From positions 12,289,127 to 12,353,126 of the forward strand of contig CM041092.1 in assembly GCA_023079485.1 (NCBI GenBank): DNA of 64,000 bases, read 5' to 3'. Both the position numbers and the translations under genes were made by a program. Below the pieces are notes generated by a model, which was not told the DNA's origin, searched no databases, and worked only from the letters and a program-made list of their open reading frames with translations. Source of the DNA: Archilochus colubris. Its lineage: Eukaryota; Chordata; Aves; Apodiformes; Trochilidae. Shown piece after piece: positions 1 to 13,739 of this stretch; the first letter of the stretch is position 1, and every line of letters starts with the position of its first letter.

Positions 1-3000
1 CTACACCAGCTGTAGTCCACTCCCAGCAAAGAGGGAACGGAAATATTGAAACAGCCCCATCAGAAGTGGATGTGTATTAGTCGTGAAGTGATGGCTGCAC
101 TTCAACAAAATATGGATCATGGAGGTTACAACACGTCTAATTTCACAGTGAGATCCAACATATGTAAACATGGCTTCTAAAACTTTATTAGCAGGTTTTC
201 TTAGTCTCTTGTATGAATTTGGAATGTTTTTTCTCTGCACTTGACAAAATGCTAGCCTGTTGACAAAGTGGTCGAAGTGCTACCAAAGCATCTTTAATGA
301 ACTGACTGCGTACATCTGAACAGATAGATACCTCATTAATGTGCTATATTTCAAGCTAGAGAAAACAATGCATGTCGAGAGACTATAAAATACAAGTACA
401 AATCATTCAGGTCACCTATGATGAATATAACCAGTGTCACATGAAACATGACACATGGGCTCTGCATTCTTGAGAAGAGGGGAATAAAAAAAGGTGGAAG
501 AGAAAGAGAAGAGGTGCAGGAACAGGTCTATCTTCTTACCTATTCCTCTCTTCTGAAAGCTGATAGGGCCAAGGAGACCTTTTAAAATGTTTTTCCTTAC
601 TGTTTTCTACACAGGATGCTTTCCCCCTCCCACCAGACACCACCTGTCCTGCAAGAACATCAAAAGAGAGAGTTGAACCCAGATTAGCCTCTAAATCCAG
701 GATTAGGCTGATGGCTAAATCAGAGGAAAAGGCTTGATTTGGGAAGCAAGGACCTGAGCAAGAGTGTCTTACTTAATTGTTCATTTCTGAATCTTTATGA
801 CATAAAAACTTGAGAAAAGATTTTTTTTTTCTGGCTAGAGTCTGTTTTCATCAAAAACAAATACTCAGAATCTTAAGTCAGGGCAGAACTCCCTTCTCTT
901 CTCTCCCTGACACAGAGACCTCAGCTTTGGTGAGCTGCTAAAACCAAAATATTTGACAAATTCTCCTAACTGAAAGTTCAGCAGTTAATTTAAGCTCTGT
1001 GTTGAAGCAGAGGTTGTGTAGGATTCAGTTCTGTGTGCTTTACTTGATTCCATACACTTTTCTGAATAAAGGAGCAATTTATAATTTTGATAAGTTTCCA
1101 GCCTGCAAGTACATCCAGAAACGTACAAGTGAAAAAAAAAAAAACAGTTCATAAATTATTATTATAGAAGAAATTTATGACAAGCAATGCTCTCTGTATA
1201 TTCATTAGCCCATGCCTACTTTGGGAACTAAATCTTGAGAGATTTTATAATTCATGCCTTCATGCTCATCAAAACCTTTTTTATAGCAATCACTTTTGTG
1301 ACAGATTCCCCCCTCCCTTCATTTGAAGTAAGCAGAGTTATGGAACAGTCACACTACAAAAATACCTGCAAAGTAGCAGCTGCCCAGGAAAAGGCCTAGA
1401 TATAATATGACTGCTGATTTTTGAACTGCTATGCGTGCTGTGTATGCCTGGAAACATAACAAATGTGCACGGCTTGGCTTGTAGCACCTAATTTGCAATA
1501 ATATTGAAGTCCCCCACAATAACTCATTTAGTCTTATAATAAATATATAAAAAAAGACAAATTGCTACATTGAACATGCATTTTCTTCACTGCAAGTAGC
1601 AGCTACCCCAGGGAGAAAGCCCTGTGCTGCTAACTAATAGTAAATCCTTTGGAAAATCATGTGTCATAATGATGGACAACCAGGGAAAGGGTATTAAATA
1701 GATTTAGAGGTTAGATACTCTAACAAGAACAAAAGAGGCCTTTTGCAAGCTAGTACCAATCAGAGCTGGCTCATTGGTATGATTAGCACCAAGACCAAAG
1801 AAAGTTTCCATTACAAGACAAGACAAGAGGAACAATTTAACCCAAAACCTTTCCAGAAGGATCATACTGAGATCGGTCAAGTCCCCAGAGGCTCAGATAA
1901 CTTTTTGGTCCTCTTCAAACTACATTTAGGTTGGGGTGATTTTTTTGATTTTTTTTTTTAAATCATATTACCCAAAGCACGTCTAAGGTAGAATGTATTA
2001 TGGTTATATGATCCCATAAGAAAAATATTGATGATCTAAAAAGCCACATGATGGACAGAAGAGAGAAAAATGCATTAGTCTGGAGCTGAGGCAATACAAG
2101 GTAATGATATTACATCGCTTCACCTTTAGAAAACTACTCCTATGCACCCCTTAATCCACAAGGGTAATTATTTTGGCAGGGGTGAGATCTAAAAAACAGT
2201 CTTCTGCAGAACTGTACGAAATTGAAAGATCACAACCATATCTAAACAGAAGATCCAGGCAGGATTTTGGTCTGATCAGATTTCCACCAACACTTTCTAA
2301 TTAGATTTGATACGATGGGGGGTGTGGGAATCTTAATTCATCATGTCTCACATTTATTTCATTCAGAAGCAAGGAACAGCCCAATCTTGATAGAAACAAA
2401 GGGAGCAAGACTTGCAATTTGTGTTTTTCTGGACTCCCTGGTATCTTTTATATCTGCAGAACACCCACCTGTTCCCTGACTGGCTCCAAGTTTCTTCCTC
2501 CAGAACGTTTTCTACTGTTTCAGATACATCAGCCCATAGTGATTTATTGCTATTTTGTGATCACTATCAGTTTACTATTTTAACCAATACAGCATAAATC
2601 AAGAAGAAGAATGTTAGGTGGGACTTCATAGTGTAGCCTTCATTCATTACCTGCAAAGATTATAGCCATTTCATAAAAACCAATATCAGAGAAAGACGCT
2701 TATTGGCAAGAACCAGTGAAATTCATTTCATGCTTCAAAAGCTTGCGATTGGTCTGATAAGAAAAAAAACCCCTCAATTGGTGGAAATCATTTTTTTTTT
2801 AAACCAGCAAACACCCAAGACAGAGCTATGTCAATTGTGCGCTGCGCTTTCTACTCAAACGCAATGGAGACTATTCCATATCTGTCCTTGTAAAACCCAC
2901 TACTTACTATTCATGAACTGCTGGAGAGAGATACATAAAATGCAGGTCTCCAATACATAACCCTTGCTGCTCCCGAGGGCTGTGGCATGCTGAAACCAGA

Positions 3001-3479
3001 CCCTGGGAAAGTCAGCCGAACGCTTGGCGTAATGTTTCATGCTTGCATGAGGGATAGTCATAGGGGGAATGACATAAGGAGTATCCGTTTGGAAATTGAC
3101 TCAAGATCAAAACCCAAATCTCCCCCACATGATTTTTGTGGGGTGAACCAAATGAATTGAGCCAAGATCCTTGTGTTAGTATTTGTCATTCCTGGATGTC
3201 TGCTGTCTCGCTTGGTTCTGGGCTCCTCTAAATTGCTGAGAAACTTCTCAGGCTAGTCCAAGCCTATGTTCAGAGACATCCTCTCTCCACTCACTTCTCA
3301 CTGGGTGTTTGAACATGGAGGTTATGAATCACTGTCCAGCATCCTGGTCAGTCCATATCTTGTTAGCAATGTCCATTCTCTAACTGGATCAAACCTCGTA
3401 CCTAACTTGTTTTTCGCAGTTGGAATACTCTTCTCTAGATTTTTCTTAATCTGCCACAAGTCCTAATGCTTGGAAAAAT

Positions 3480-3512
3480 CTATCTTTAGTAATCACACTA
3501 AAGATAGTGTGA
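3480..3512. repeat. two overlapping perfect inverted repeats
   Basis: CTATCTTTAGT (3480-3490) pairs perfectly with ACTAAAGATAG (3497-3507) around a 6-base loop. TCACACTA (3493-3500) pairs with TAGTGTGA (3505-3512) around 4 bases. The two hairpins share bases and cannot form together. Confidence 0.9.
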
Positions 3513-5748
3513 TAGTCTTGAACTCTAGCAGTTATCCTCTCAGTCATCTCCTCTGAAGAAGGAGGAGGGCTGTGAGTCCCACCAGGGAACAGTTTGAGTG
3601 CTTTGTTTGACTGATGTCAACCTCCCCCCTGCTCCGTGCCCAGCAGGTACAGCTTGGAGGAGAGCACTGGCAGGGGCTGTTCCCTGTGTGTGGTGTGAAC
3701 AGGACTACTCTGCTTTGGGAAGTCACATTTAGGAGCTCAGGGTCTTGGCAGACTTTCAACAGCATGAGCTGTTGGGTCAAGGGGCAGGAGACCTGTTATC
3801 CAGCCCAACTCCCAGTGCCATCTGAGTCAGAGCCCCCCTGCACAGAGATACAGTACAGATGTACTGGGAGGTCTCATTAGTTGCACATTGGGGAAGTGCT
3901 TGGAGAACTGACATGCACAACTTTTAAAGTTCCCTTCCTATTTTCTTCTTTTCCAAAGAGAATAGGCTCAGCCGCCTCCTCCTTAGCCTCCTCTCCACAT
4001 CCAGACACTCAGGAGCTTGCATCAAACTTGGGTTGCACAGAAAGCACAAACAAACGCTACTAATTTACACTTTAAGAGGCAGAAGAGAAACCTTTCCCTT
4101 CGCCTTACCATTTGTTACTCAAATGCCTTTCACCCTGTCACACTTACTGGGAGAAAGCTGCTGAGCTGGAGCGGGATCACTCCTGCACGAGGCTGCTTGA
4201 AGTTGCGTATGGACTGAACATCAAGTGGACGGCTGTGCACAAAGGTGTGGTTACCATGAATCATTTATTACCCCAGCTAAAGCTTTAGGAACAACATTCA
4301 CTAATGTAAAAGATAACTTGACTCTGGGAATACTGCTGTCACGCTGGCTGCATATTTTACAAGGGGAAAAGATTCCTTTAGGTCTGTTTGTTGCATTAAC
4401 CCTTTCAAGCCTGCACTTTTACTGCAAGGACAGTTTGATCTTTTATTTTCCTTGCAAGCAGAGAATAACAAACAGCACCCGGAGTTTTTACTTAAGTTTC
4501 TACGTGGTACACCCAGCCATTTGAAAAGACTTGGGAGATTGAAAAAATGTTGGAAAAGATAGCTCTCTGTGGAGGCAGGACCAGCATATCTCTATTTCTG
4601 TGTGTACTCAGTTGTGCAGCTACCTTTAAAATATTTGAACTGCACTGCATTATTATAAATAACAATACTGGAAAACAGCATGTTCTGTCCTCTGCAGATC
4701 ACCAGAACATAACCTCAGCCAGAATTTGTCGAAGGGCAAGCATAAATGCAGAGCAGGAAAAATTTCCCTTATTCGACAAGAGCTGTTAAATTAACGATTC
4801 TCTGAGACGCTCCAGAATATTTCCTTAATCACTCCCAACTGATGTTATGACTTTGAGAAGAAAGCAGTGTACCAGTCAGTACAGCAGCATGGCACAGGGA
4901 TGCATACCACACCTTCCTAGTGGGAGACCACAGCCAAACACAAAGAATTTACACTTTTTTGTACACAAAGAGAAGCCAAATAACTTCAGTCTGAATGATC
5001 ATCACTTTAGTTTAAGAACACAAGAGACAAATCCAGCTCCATGTTTCTAAAAGCCTGCACTGAGATTAATGCTAAATGGTTACCCATTTCTGTACAGAGC
5101 ACAGAGCGTACAAATTTAAATGCATAATATACACAATGCAACAATGAGTTACATGATGCCCATACTGCAGCTAGTTGCAACTTGGTAACTCCAAAAGGCC
5201 AGTTTATTGCCACAAATACTTCCAAAGGCTGAGATTTTGACTTGCAGTTCTTTGGCCCATAGAAACACAAAAAAATGTGAGAGAACTCTTCTTGCAGCTT
5301 TTCAGGGCTTTTTGTAGTGATGGGTAAAAACAAAGAAGCTCAAAAACCGAAACTCATTACGCTCATGCAAGGAGAAGAGACTGGCTGGGGTTTATAAGCT
5401 GGTTTAAATGCTTTAAACTGGTTTTAAATACTCTGTAAGCATTTAATTCTGCTTTCTAAGATTCAACAGTTCATAGCATCCAAAATCCTCCCATAGAAGT
5501 ATCTTCTAGGAGACAAGTGTGGTCAGTGAGGGATGGGAGCTGCTGGCAAAGCACCTGGGGTGACACTGCCTCTGCCTGCGTCCACTAAGAGGGGGTTTGT
5601 GGCAGGGCTGAGGGTCCTCCCAGAGTCAGCATCTCCTTCTGCTCCAGGGAGTTACCTGCCTTCAACCTCCCCAGTACTTGAAACGCTTCCTTATAAACAC
5701 AAAGAGGTTTTTCTGAGCACGTGGTTTTAGATCTGCATTTTTTTTAAC

Positions 5749-5802
5749 ACTTATATATGTGTACATAGATGTATGTATCTGCATATACACATATCACACA
5801 TA
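5749..5802 (+). repeat. TATG/TACA-rich alternating simple sequence
   Basis: ATATATGTGTACATAGATGT, ATGTATCTGCATATACACAT is alternating purine-pyrimidine low-complexity DNA. A similar patch (GTGTGTGCATACACACATAT) occurs at about 47840-47872. Confidence 0.7.
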
Positions 5803-8800
5803 GGTATTATTCATGCCACCAGCATGCAAGGAAGAGCTGCAAGGCACTCAGCTGTTTGCTTTTGTTGTAGGGAATATGGTTTTCTCCACCACACCAATAT
5901 ACATGCTCAGATACTTTGAAAACCTTTTTCTCAGTCACCAACCTGCCAGCCAGCCAGGCCCTAGGGGACAGTTCCTTAGAAGCCTCTTTGTAATGTCTAA
6001 TTGTTGAGCATCACTAAATACTCGTTTCTCCTCTGGGGCTACTTGTCATATTGAAACTACTTGCCTGCTGAAACACGTGGGTTTGGGCATGGGGAAACCA
6101 GAGCCACCATGCTAACCCAGCTTCTCTATAGTGCACTGGCAAACAATTTGCTTAAGATGAAGCAGAAGACGACCCATGGTGGATGTACCTCTTTGATGGC
6201 AGAGTCCTTCCCCTCCCCCTGCAGCCACACTGAGCTCATTCCACACATCTATAATGAATCAGGCTCCAACTCATTAATAAAAAATGACAAGCCATCGTCT
6301 CATTGAATCCTCTATGCTGGAGCAGCATGCAGATAAAACCCCTGACTCTCTCTCCTCTATTCCTCTGTGGCCCAGCAGCTAATGAGACTACAAGATGGAC
6401 AGGACAAAGTGAGCTGCAGTTGCATAGAACTTGCTAGAGAAGGGGAAATAACCTTTTCCTTACAGTCATGAGACTTTAGGTTTTGGGGTTTTTTTAGTTC
6501 TTTTTCTGTAGTAACAAAAAGGCAGGATCAAAAGGCCTTGGTAGGGCCACCACCCAGGTCATAGGAGTGTTATGAAAAAGGGAGTTCAGCTGTGCCATAG
6601 CAAAGAGCTTTTCAGTGCTTCAGATCTCAAGCCAACATGATTCAGAAGTGCAGGATTTCTGTTTACAAAAGTCAAATACTAGGTAAGATAAAATAAACAA
6701 CCTAGTGAGATTTGCAGACACTAAACTCTCATCAGGGAGTTTGCTGGTCACTTGGAGTCACAGACACGCAAATCACTCCCCTCCACTTCCCACATCTCTG
6801 ACCCACTGCCACGATACTCACAAAACCATGAATCAAATGTTTTGTGTTTCCAAGTGAAATGAGAAGTAATAAAGAAGAATCAACAAAACAAAACAGTAAA
6901 AACAAATAATGTTGTCTACAAAATATTAATAACTGCACCCAATTACATCCTTATTTAATAATCTTGAATAATCTTGAGTGATACAGCAGAGGAACTACAA
7001 ATTACAGATCACAATTTCATATATACAGCACCTATTTTATCCTGCATAGCATCCTTCATGGAAGCTACGGCCAAAACCATTTTACACAATTATAGGGACA
7101 AATAACAGCAGAGGGGGAGCTAGGAGTAGAAAGGCAGTCCCGCAGCATGAGGAAGGGAAAGTTTCCAGATAAATATGTGGAAGGGGATGGGAACACATAG
7201 AGAAGGTCAATGGTCTGATCAGCAGCAGGAGGACACAAAAGGTGACCCTGCAACCCAGACAGCATGATCATCTGGGACTGCCAGGGTGGGGATACGATGT
7301 GTCCCTATATCAATGCCCACTTCTAATAGCCCTGAGCTTTTGCTTTTCCCTTCCATCTAACTTTGGTTTTAATCCCTTTATTTTGCATGTTAGATGAAGA
7401 TCTCTGTTACAGTGCTCTAGGTCTGCAGTTCAAACCCCACAGGTGGTTGCAAAGGAAACAAATATATTTGGGCACAGTGGAACTGGGGTTTTCCGTTTAT
7501 GGAAACAAACAAAAAATTCACTTTGGAAAAAGAGGGTAAAAATGTTTTGTTACAGTAGACAAATGAGAAAATCCAGAATGAGCTTCAAAAGAAATGCAAA
7601 AGTTTGGGTTACTCAGACTCTCTCCCATCTATTACTTCAAGTCTTCATTACAAAATCACACATCATTTTTGTCCCCAGAGCCTTTGTTTGAACCTTACGG
7701 GAATCACTTCAGACTAAGGCAGACACCTGAGAAAGTAAATAAGGGAAGACTGTCAGAGTGATACAAGAAGGAGGTGCAGTGCTTCACAAGCCATCAGAAG
7801 TAAAATATAGCTGAGCAGGCTTGGATTTTTAGCTCTAGGGCGATATATAATATTAGATCATAGTTATTTGTAATGTGATAGTGCTCTCTAAAGCTCCAGT
7901 AAAAAACATTTCTGCCCCGTCCTTTGCATGCAATGGGAGGCGATGACCTTAGTCCAAAGAGTGCAGTCTCAGCAGATGACAGGAAAAAAGCCTAAAAACC
8001 AGGGAATGGGATGGAGTAAAATCATGATAACTCTGAGATAATGAGAACTGATGCTAAAAAGCTATGGTTAAAACATGCCTCATTCCCAAGACCCTGGATC
8101 TGAGCTTAGCAACACTGCTGTTCATTTGGTCCAGGCCAAATGCATGGATGATTCAACAGGAAGGCCAGAAACTGTCAGTATCCCCAATGCCTTCAGTCAG
8201 CCCACCCCTACAGCAGGAATAATGAAGTCAGTTTTACAAACAAAAGTTGTGAGTCTGCCAGTTCTGATTGCAGATTGCACATTCCTGCACCGCAACCAGA
8301 CAACGGAAAAAAAAGAGCATCATGTTGTCCTGGGGTCAACTACTCTTTTCTCTTTTTCCCTTGTGTGCTGTAGAAAGAGCACAGCTATGTTTTCTTTCTG
8401 GAAAAAATTATTTATTTGTCTGAATAAATTAAGGGAATGAAAAAAAAGCCCAGACCCTTCACATTCAACTTTAAAAAATTGCTAAGAATTAAGATCATCT
8501 CTTCAGGGTTTGATTTTTTTTTTTTACTCTAACAACTTATGATTTTCAAGTGTGCAAAAAATGCTGAGTTGACAGTGTGAATTGCCCATGACTCCCTGTG
8601 GACTTCGCCCCCAATAAAAAATACGATTTAAGGAGTATGAGCTTTCCCACAAAGCAGAAGGATGCCTTCAAAATGGAGAGGTTAGACACTTAAAATGCAG
8701 GCTGAATAACAATCCCATTTTAATTACACACACACAGACACACCAGAGTGCCCTTGCACAGAGAGTTAGATACCAGAGACTATAAACCAGCATGGAGCAC

Positions 8801-11800
8801 CACATAAGGGCCAGTCCAGCTTCTACCTAGCTTTACTTTTTCTTTTTTATCTGCAAAAGTGATGTCAGTAAATAACTGTCCCCTATGTTATGCTTTAATA
8901 AATGTGGGCAAGCAGCTGTGGGTGACTCCTTAACCTCAGAGCCCAGGACCAGAATCTACTTCACCAAACCCAATGGATGAACCAGGTTTTAACGTCAGAG
9001 ATAGGGTATAGAGATTCTGGTGTCCAAGACCCAAAACACACAGGCTGTCTAGGTTACAAAACACTCACATTAAAGTGAGATTACATACACACTTTTTAAA
9101 AAAAAATACACTGACTTTTTTCTGAAATAAGTTATTCACAACAACACAAAGCCACTGCAGCTATAGGTGGTCTAAGTTTCAGGGCTCTCTGCGCTCTAAG
9201 GAAACGTCACTCCCCTTGCACAGAGATGAAAATAAGAATATGAAGGGCAGAAGTTTCTGAAGCTCTTACGGCTAATCTCACTTGCACTTTGCTTCTTTCC
9301 TCCCCTTGATATTATGCCATAAAAGAAGGGGTGGGAAAAAAGGGGAAAAAACCCCAAACTGAACAGAGCTGCATTCTGTACACAGACTTCACAGGTTTCA
9401 GCCTCTCGGACTCACTTATTTTACAAAAATCAAGTTATCTGAATCTTGATGAGTTGTACGGCAGAAATTCAAAGCCCCTTCTTCCCCCACTAAACTTGAT
9501 CTGAGGCTCAGCTTGACAATATTGATAAGTATGTAGAGTTGCATTATTCATGCCCCTTTCCCTTGCCTTCCTCCTACCTCAGCCTGGCAAGCGGCAGCCG
9601 CCGCTGGAGTAAAGTTATGAGCAGGGACACCTGCCCTGTGTAAATACCTGCAATAAATAAAGGATAAACAAGATCTGTCACACAGTGATATCTTCCACTT
9701 CTCCTCCTCCCTGTGCTGAGCTCTCAGCATGGCAGCTGCTCAAGGAGGGGCCTGGGGAGGGGGCTCAAAGGCTCTGCAGCTGGAAGTCACCATACTGCAT
9801 TTTGGCTGCAGCTGTATTAAATAAACCATTTGGATAAGGATAGAAAACAACCCAGTGCTAAAAACATCTGAGAGCTAAACCTCTGCTGATGAGCATCAGG
9901 AGATCAGTGGTTTACAATGTGAGCAACATTCCTTCAGCTACTCATCATCATCGTAATCATCATTATAAATCTTGGCAACCAGCAAAAAACATCCATTGTT
10001 TCTAGCCCTCATTTCTTTCCCCTCCAGATCTGCAGACTTAGTGACAAGAATATTTTGTTGTGGTTTAGTCCTCAGTGGTTTATCGAGGCTAAGCTGGGGA
10101 CCACCTCTGATGAAGACACTTTGCTGCAGCAGTACAATGTGAACAGTCATGCCTAATAGGGAGAACCAGCAACTTTGGTTTCTACTCTTCCATGCTGCCA
10201 AAGGGGTTAAAATTCAAAGTTTCCAGGTTCTTCCCTCTGATGTCATGACTTTAACCTCTCCAACCTTCAGTTTACTCACTTGTACACCACCACCAGTGTG
10301 CCCAGGAGAGGGTTTATGTGGTTTTAGTAAAGCTTCCGTGCTCAGCTGTACAGAAATACTATCTGATCTAAGGCCTTTCTGCTGCAACATCCCATTTTGG
10401 TTCAACAGGCAAAGCCAAAGCCACTGAGATCCAAACAAAATTAGAAAAAACCATGTCTATGCTTTCCTCAGATCTAGTCAGGGATCCACAAAGACTCCAG
10501 GCTACAGAAACAAGAATAAACCATGAAGACATTTAACTTCAGGAAACTTTCATAATGTTGAACAGTACTGTCCTGCCACAACTGAGCCATCACAACATCT
10601 GACCCCTGGGTCTCTGAAGCTATGTTGCCACAGTACCGTTAAATGAGGCAACAGTGCAGGAGTCACACAAAAAATATATGCTGAGCCATCAGATTGTAAC
10701 ATTTGGAATACAATCAGACTTGAGAAGGAGTAATGGGGATGGCCTGCAAAAGCAAAGGTATCTCTGAAAGCTGCAGCAAAGCACAACCTTTCATGAAATC
10801 TAGGAAGTGGTGAAAGTCTCTGGAGCAGCACTGTCCCACCAACAGGACAGTCACGTGTTCACCATCCCTAGATGATACATTCCTGCTGTTTCGAAGAAGC
10901 CAAAGGAACAGGACTCCCAGTGTGACAGAACATTCCTGTAGTCATTTTTAGCAGCTTAAAGATTCCCTCTACCGTGTCTATTATGTTCTTGTAAGTAATA
11001 CTCCATGCAGCTGCCAATTTGATCCTTATTAAAATGAACTGTGTGTGTTCATTTCTCGTAGGAACAGTGGTGTCTCAATTCTGGGAACCAACTGAGATTT
11101 GGGAGGCTCTGTGGCTTGGGGCAAATTTTTTTTTTTTTTTCTTAAGAGCTCTGCCAAGTCAAGATTGTGAATGGTTTTCCCCACTTATAGCCTCCAGACT
11201 TTTATTATGCTTGGGCTGCAACATATATCCAGCTCCACCTCCGCCAGACCAAAGCTGCTACTTTGCCTCTGAGTCATAGCAGGCAGAAATGCACATCCCT
11301 GCTCCCTACCTGGCCTGGGATAAACTTTCTTCCAGTTCAGAGGCTCGTGATAAGAAGAGGATGAGATATGAGACTTCTGAAGCTGGGTGGAGGGGCTGGC
11401 CTTCTTCCTCCATACACTCTCCAGTCTGCACTGCAAGCCATGAAACGGGGGATGTCCCAGGCTAGAGCCCTGCTCTTTACATCACAGATTGCTGTTTGCT
11501 CTCCAGCCCCATGGTGTAAATGCACCACTTTGCTCAGGGCAAACTGCTTGTCTGTACAGATAGCCATGGGGCAGTCTGAATGAGCTGCCTATGGTTTGGG
11601 TAGCAAGCTAAGGCATGGTACTTTGGCCTCAGGACAGGCTAATTCCACACAGGTCTGGAGAGGGTTTTGCAGTCTGTGCTGCTGAGGTTCTGCTGCTGCT
11701 GCTATCTGAACAAAGGATTTTAAAGCACAACTTGGGAAACTCTCTCTTACTTGATCTTTGCATAGTAATTAGATTTTTCAATTCAGCTCATGTTCTTCCA

Positions 11801-11817
11801 GGCCAGTATTTTTCCCT

Positions 11818-11849
11818 GAAGCCTCAGTTTCTCTGCTTGGAAAATCTAC
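11818..11849 (+). repeat. possible MIR-like core fragment
   Basis: GAAGCCTCAGTTTCTCTGCT, TGGAAAATCT resembles the GCCTCAGTTTCCCCATCTGTAAAAT core. It is very short, and neighbouring sequence does not continue the match. Confidence 0.2.
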
Positions 11850-12052
11850 TTGCTATATCTGGAGCCTTCGTTGGGATGGAGCAGGAGGAAGGGATGTGTC
11901 TGTACTGCAGAGCCCTGACTGAGACCTGCTTCATTCCCAAAACCAGCAATGCTGGGATCTCTGGGTTCTTGGCTCCAGGCCATCAACTTATTAAATACAA
12001 TTACAAACTGGTGCTTTTACCAGCAGTTGAAGTTTGTACTTGCCAGATCAAG

Positions 12053-12066
12053 AAAAAAAAAAAAAA
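12053..12066 (+). repeat. A14 homopolymer
   Basis: Fourteen A followed by an A/C-rich stretch (GAAACAAACCAAAACCCC). Confidence 0.95.
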
Positions 12067-13739
12067 GAAACAAACCAAAACCCCAAAAAAACATATTGGA
12101 ATACATTTCTCCTGATCTGACATGTACCAACATTATCTATGCACCCAAACACACGCAGCTATACATATATTAGCCAACAAAAGATACTGCATTCCCCAAT
12201 GTACAGACCCTGAAACCTGAGGATTTCCTCCTCAAGCCATGTTTTATTTGGTCTAACAAACAGTGGAGATAATCAGTTGCAATAAATGCATCCTGCAGAG
12301 CCTGGAGAAGGGAAAATGACACATTCAAGTATCAGGTATTTGTCAATATACCACCCAGATGGATGAAACCATCAGCATGTGTCATTCCCACTGCACTTCT
12401 GGCCAGACCTTCATGTTCTTCTCCCTGCAAAGGATCATCCCATGCTGGGAGTACTCCTGCTAAATCAATACAGGTATTCAAAGAGTAATTAGTCAGAATA
12501 AAGGTATCTGAATGTCCTCCTTTATAAACACCAGCTAATTAATTTTCAAAGTGTCCCTACAGAGATAGGCAAATATGATGACCATTATCTGCAATATGTG
12601 ACAAGAACATTAATATTATTAACCCAGAGCCTGGAGACCCCCACCCAAGGAGATATACATCAACATTGAACTAGCCCTACAGTTTAAATAACCAGTTAAC
12701 AAAACTCATAGGTGAACATTTATTTTACCGGTGCCAAAAATAACCTTTAAAACTCTACCAAAAATTCTCACATTCTCTTAATGTACAGAAATTTTCTTTC
12801 CAGTCCTAGGCATCCTCCTGTCTTTCCCCCTGAGCATTTCTTGTGGAAGAGGACTGGTAGAATACTGGAACAGCCTTCAAAATACTTTGAAAGTCTGTTG
12901 TGGTGTTCACCCAGCTCCCTGGATGCTATGTAATACCACATAAAACAGAGCAGCAGTACCTCTGTGGCAAGGCTTGGCATATCTCTGTGTACTCAATCAA
13001 CATAATTATTTAGAATCCATCTCTCCCTGTGTAATTTCTTTATCCTGCTATTGTGTTGCAAAGAATGAAAACCATGAAGTGCTGATCATCCATGCATTCT
13101 CCCTCCTGAGCTGTTTTTCTCAAGTTAAAAAATTGTGGTCGTGACAGAGGCAATTTGAAAACTGGGAACGGAGCATCGGAAAAAGCAGAGTCAGAAGCAA
13201 GAATGGCTGGTCAAATGCAACACTGTCTGAAGCCTCAGCTGGAAATCAATATGGTCAGATGTAATGCACTAATCACTACCTCCTGCAAACATAAGAGATT
13301 TTGGCACACGGCTCCACAGGGGAACTCTTTGCCATAAGAAATTAGCGTGGACAAGAATTCTGCAAAAATCATAGGAGCATCTGTATTGATAACAACATTG
13401 ACAATAAATAACAAAATTAAAGGACGAGCTTAGGAAACAAAGAAGATGTTCAAATGCTCCACTGCCTCTGAGGCAAGGTATTGTGCATTTCTTCTCTTAA
13501 GGAGGTAACTCAATAAAGCAGGTTGAACTGCTGAACCATGCCTTCCTAAGCCTTAGAAGAACCAGGAAAATGAGAAAATTACATCCTGTGAAAAGCAAGG
13601 AGTTTCATCATGAGGAGAAGCCTGAGAGGAAATCACTGTTCAAAATAGATAAATAGAGAAAGCAAAGGAGAGATCTCACACTGGCAACTGCAAAAGTTCC
13701 TTCACAGCCATCTACCTCCAATCTGTGAACAGGGCACTA

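Larger units (their letters stand above)
1..13739. other. intronic DNA with no gene
   Basis: Unique sequence plus the hairpins at 3480-3512, a low-complexity patch at 5749-5802, a T-rich tract at 1938-1960, (AC)n-like bases at 8728-8742, an imperfect (ATC)n at 9943-9965 and a possible MIR core at 11818. Open frames here (longest 166 codons, 11615-12115) have no recognisable homology. Confidence 0.5.

Noticed and set aside
6548..6556. CACCACCCA, 8 of 9 to the GLI-binding consensus (GACCACCCA)
   Set aside because: About a dozen 8-of-9 matches are expected by chance in 64 kb on both strands, so single sites are not evidence of autoregulation. The 7-of-9 sites at 36548 and 61034 are weaker still.
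7405..7450. tRNA-like wording (CAGTGCTCTAGGTCTGCAGTTCAAACCCC) that could be a SINE head
   Set aside because: No cloverleaf can be drawn and no SINE core follows; too short to call.
11615..12115. 166-codon open frame on the plus strand, the longest in the window
   Set aside because: It has no recognisable domain, low-complexity lysine codons from an A tract and a leucine run from CTG repeats. Lengths like this occur by chance in 64 kb.
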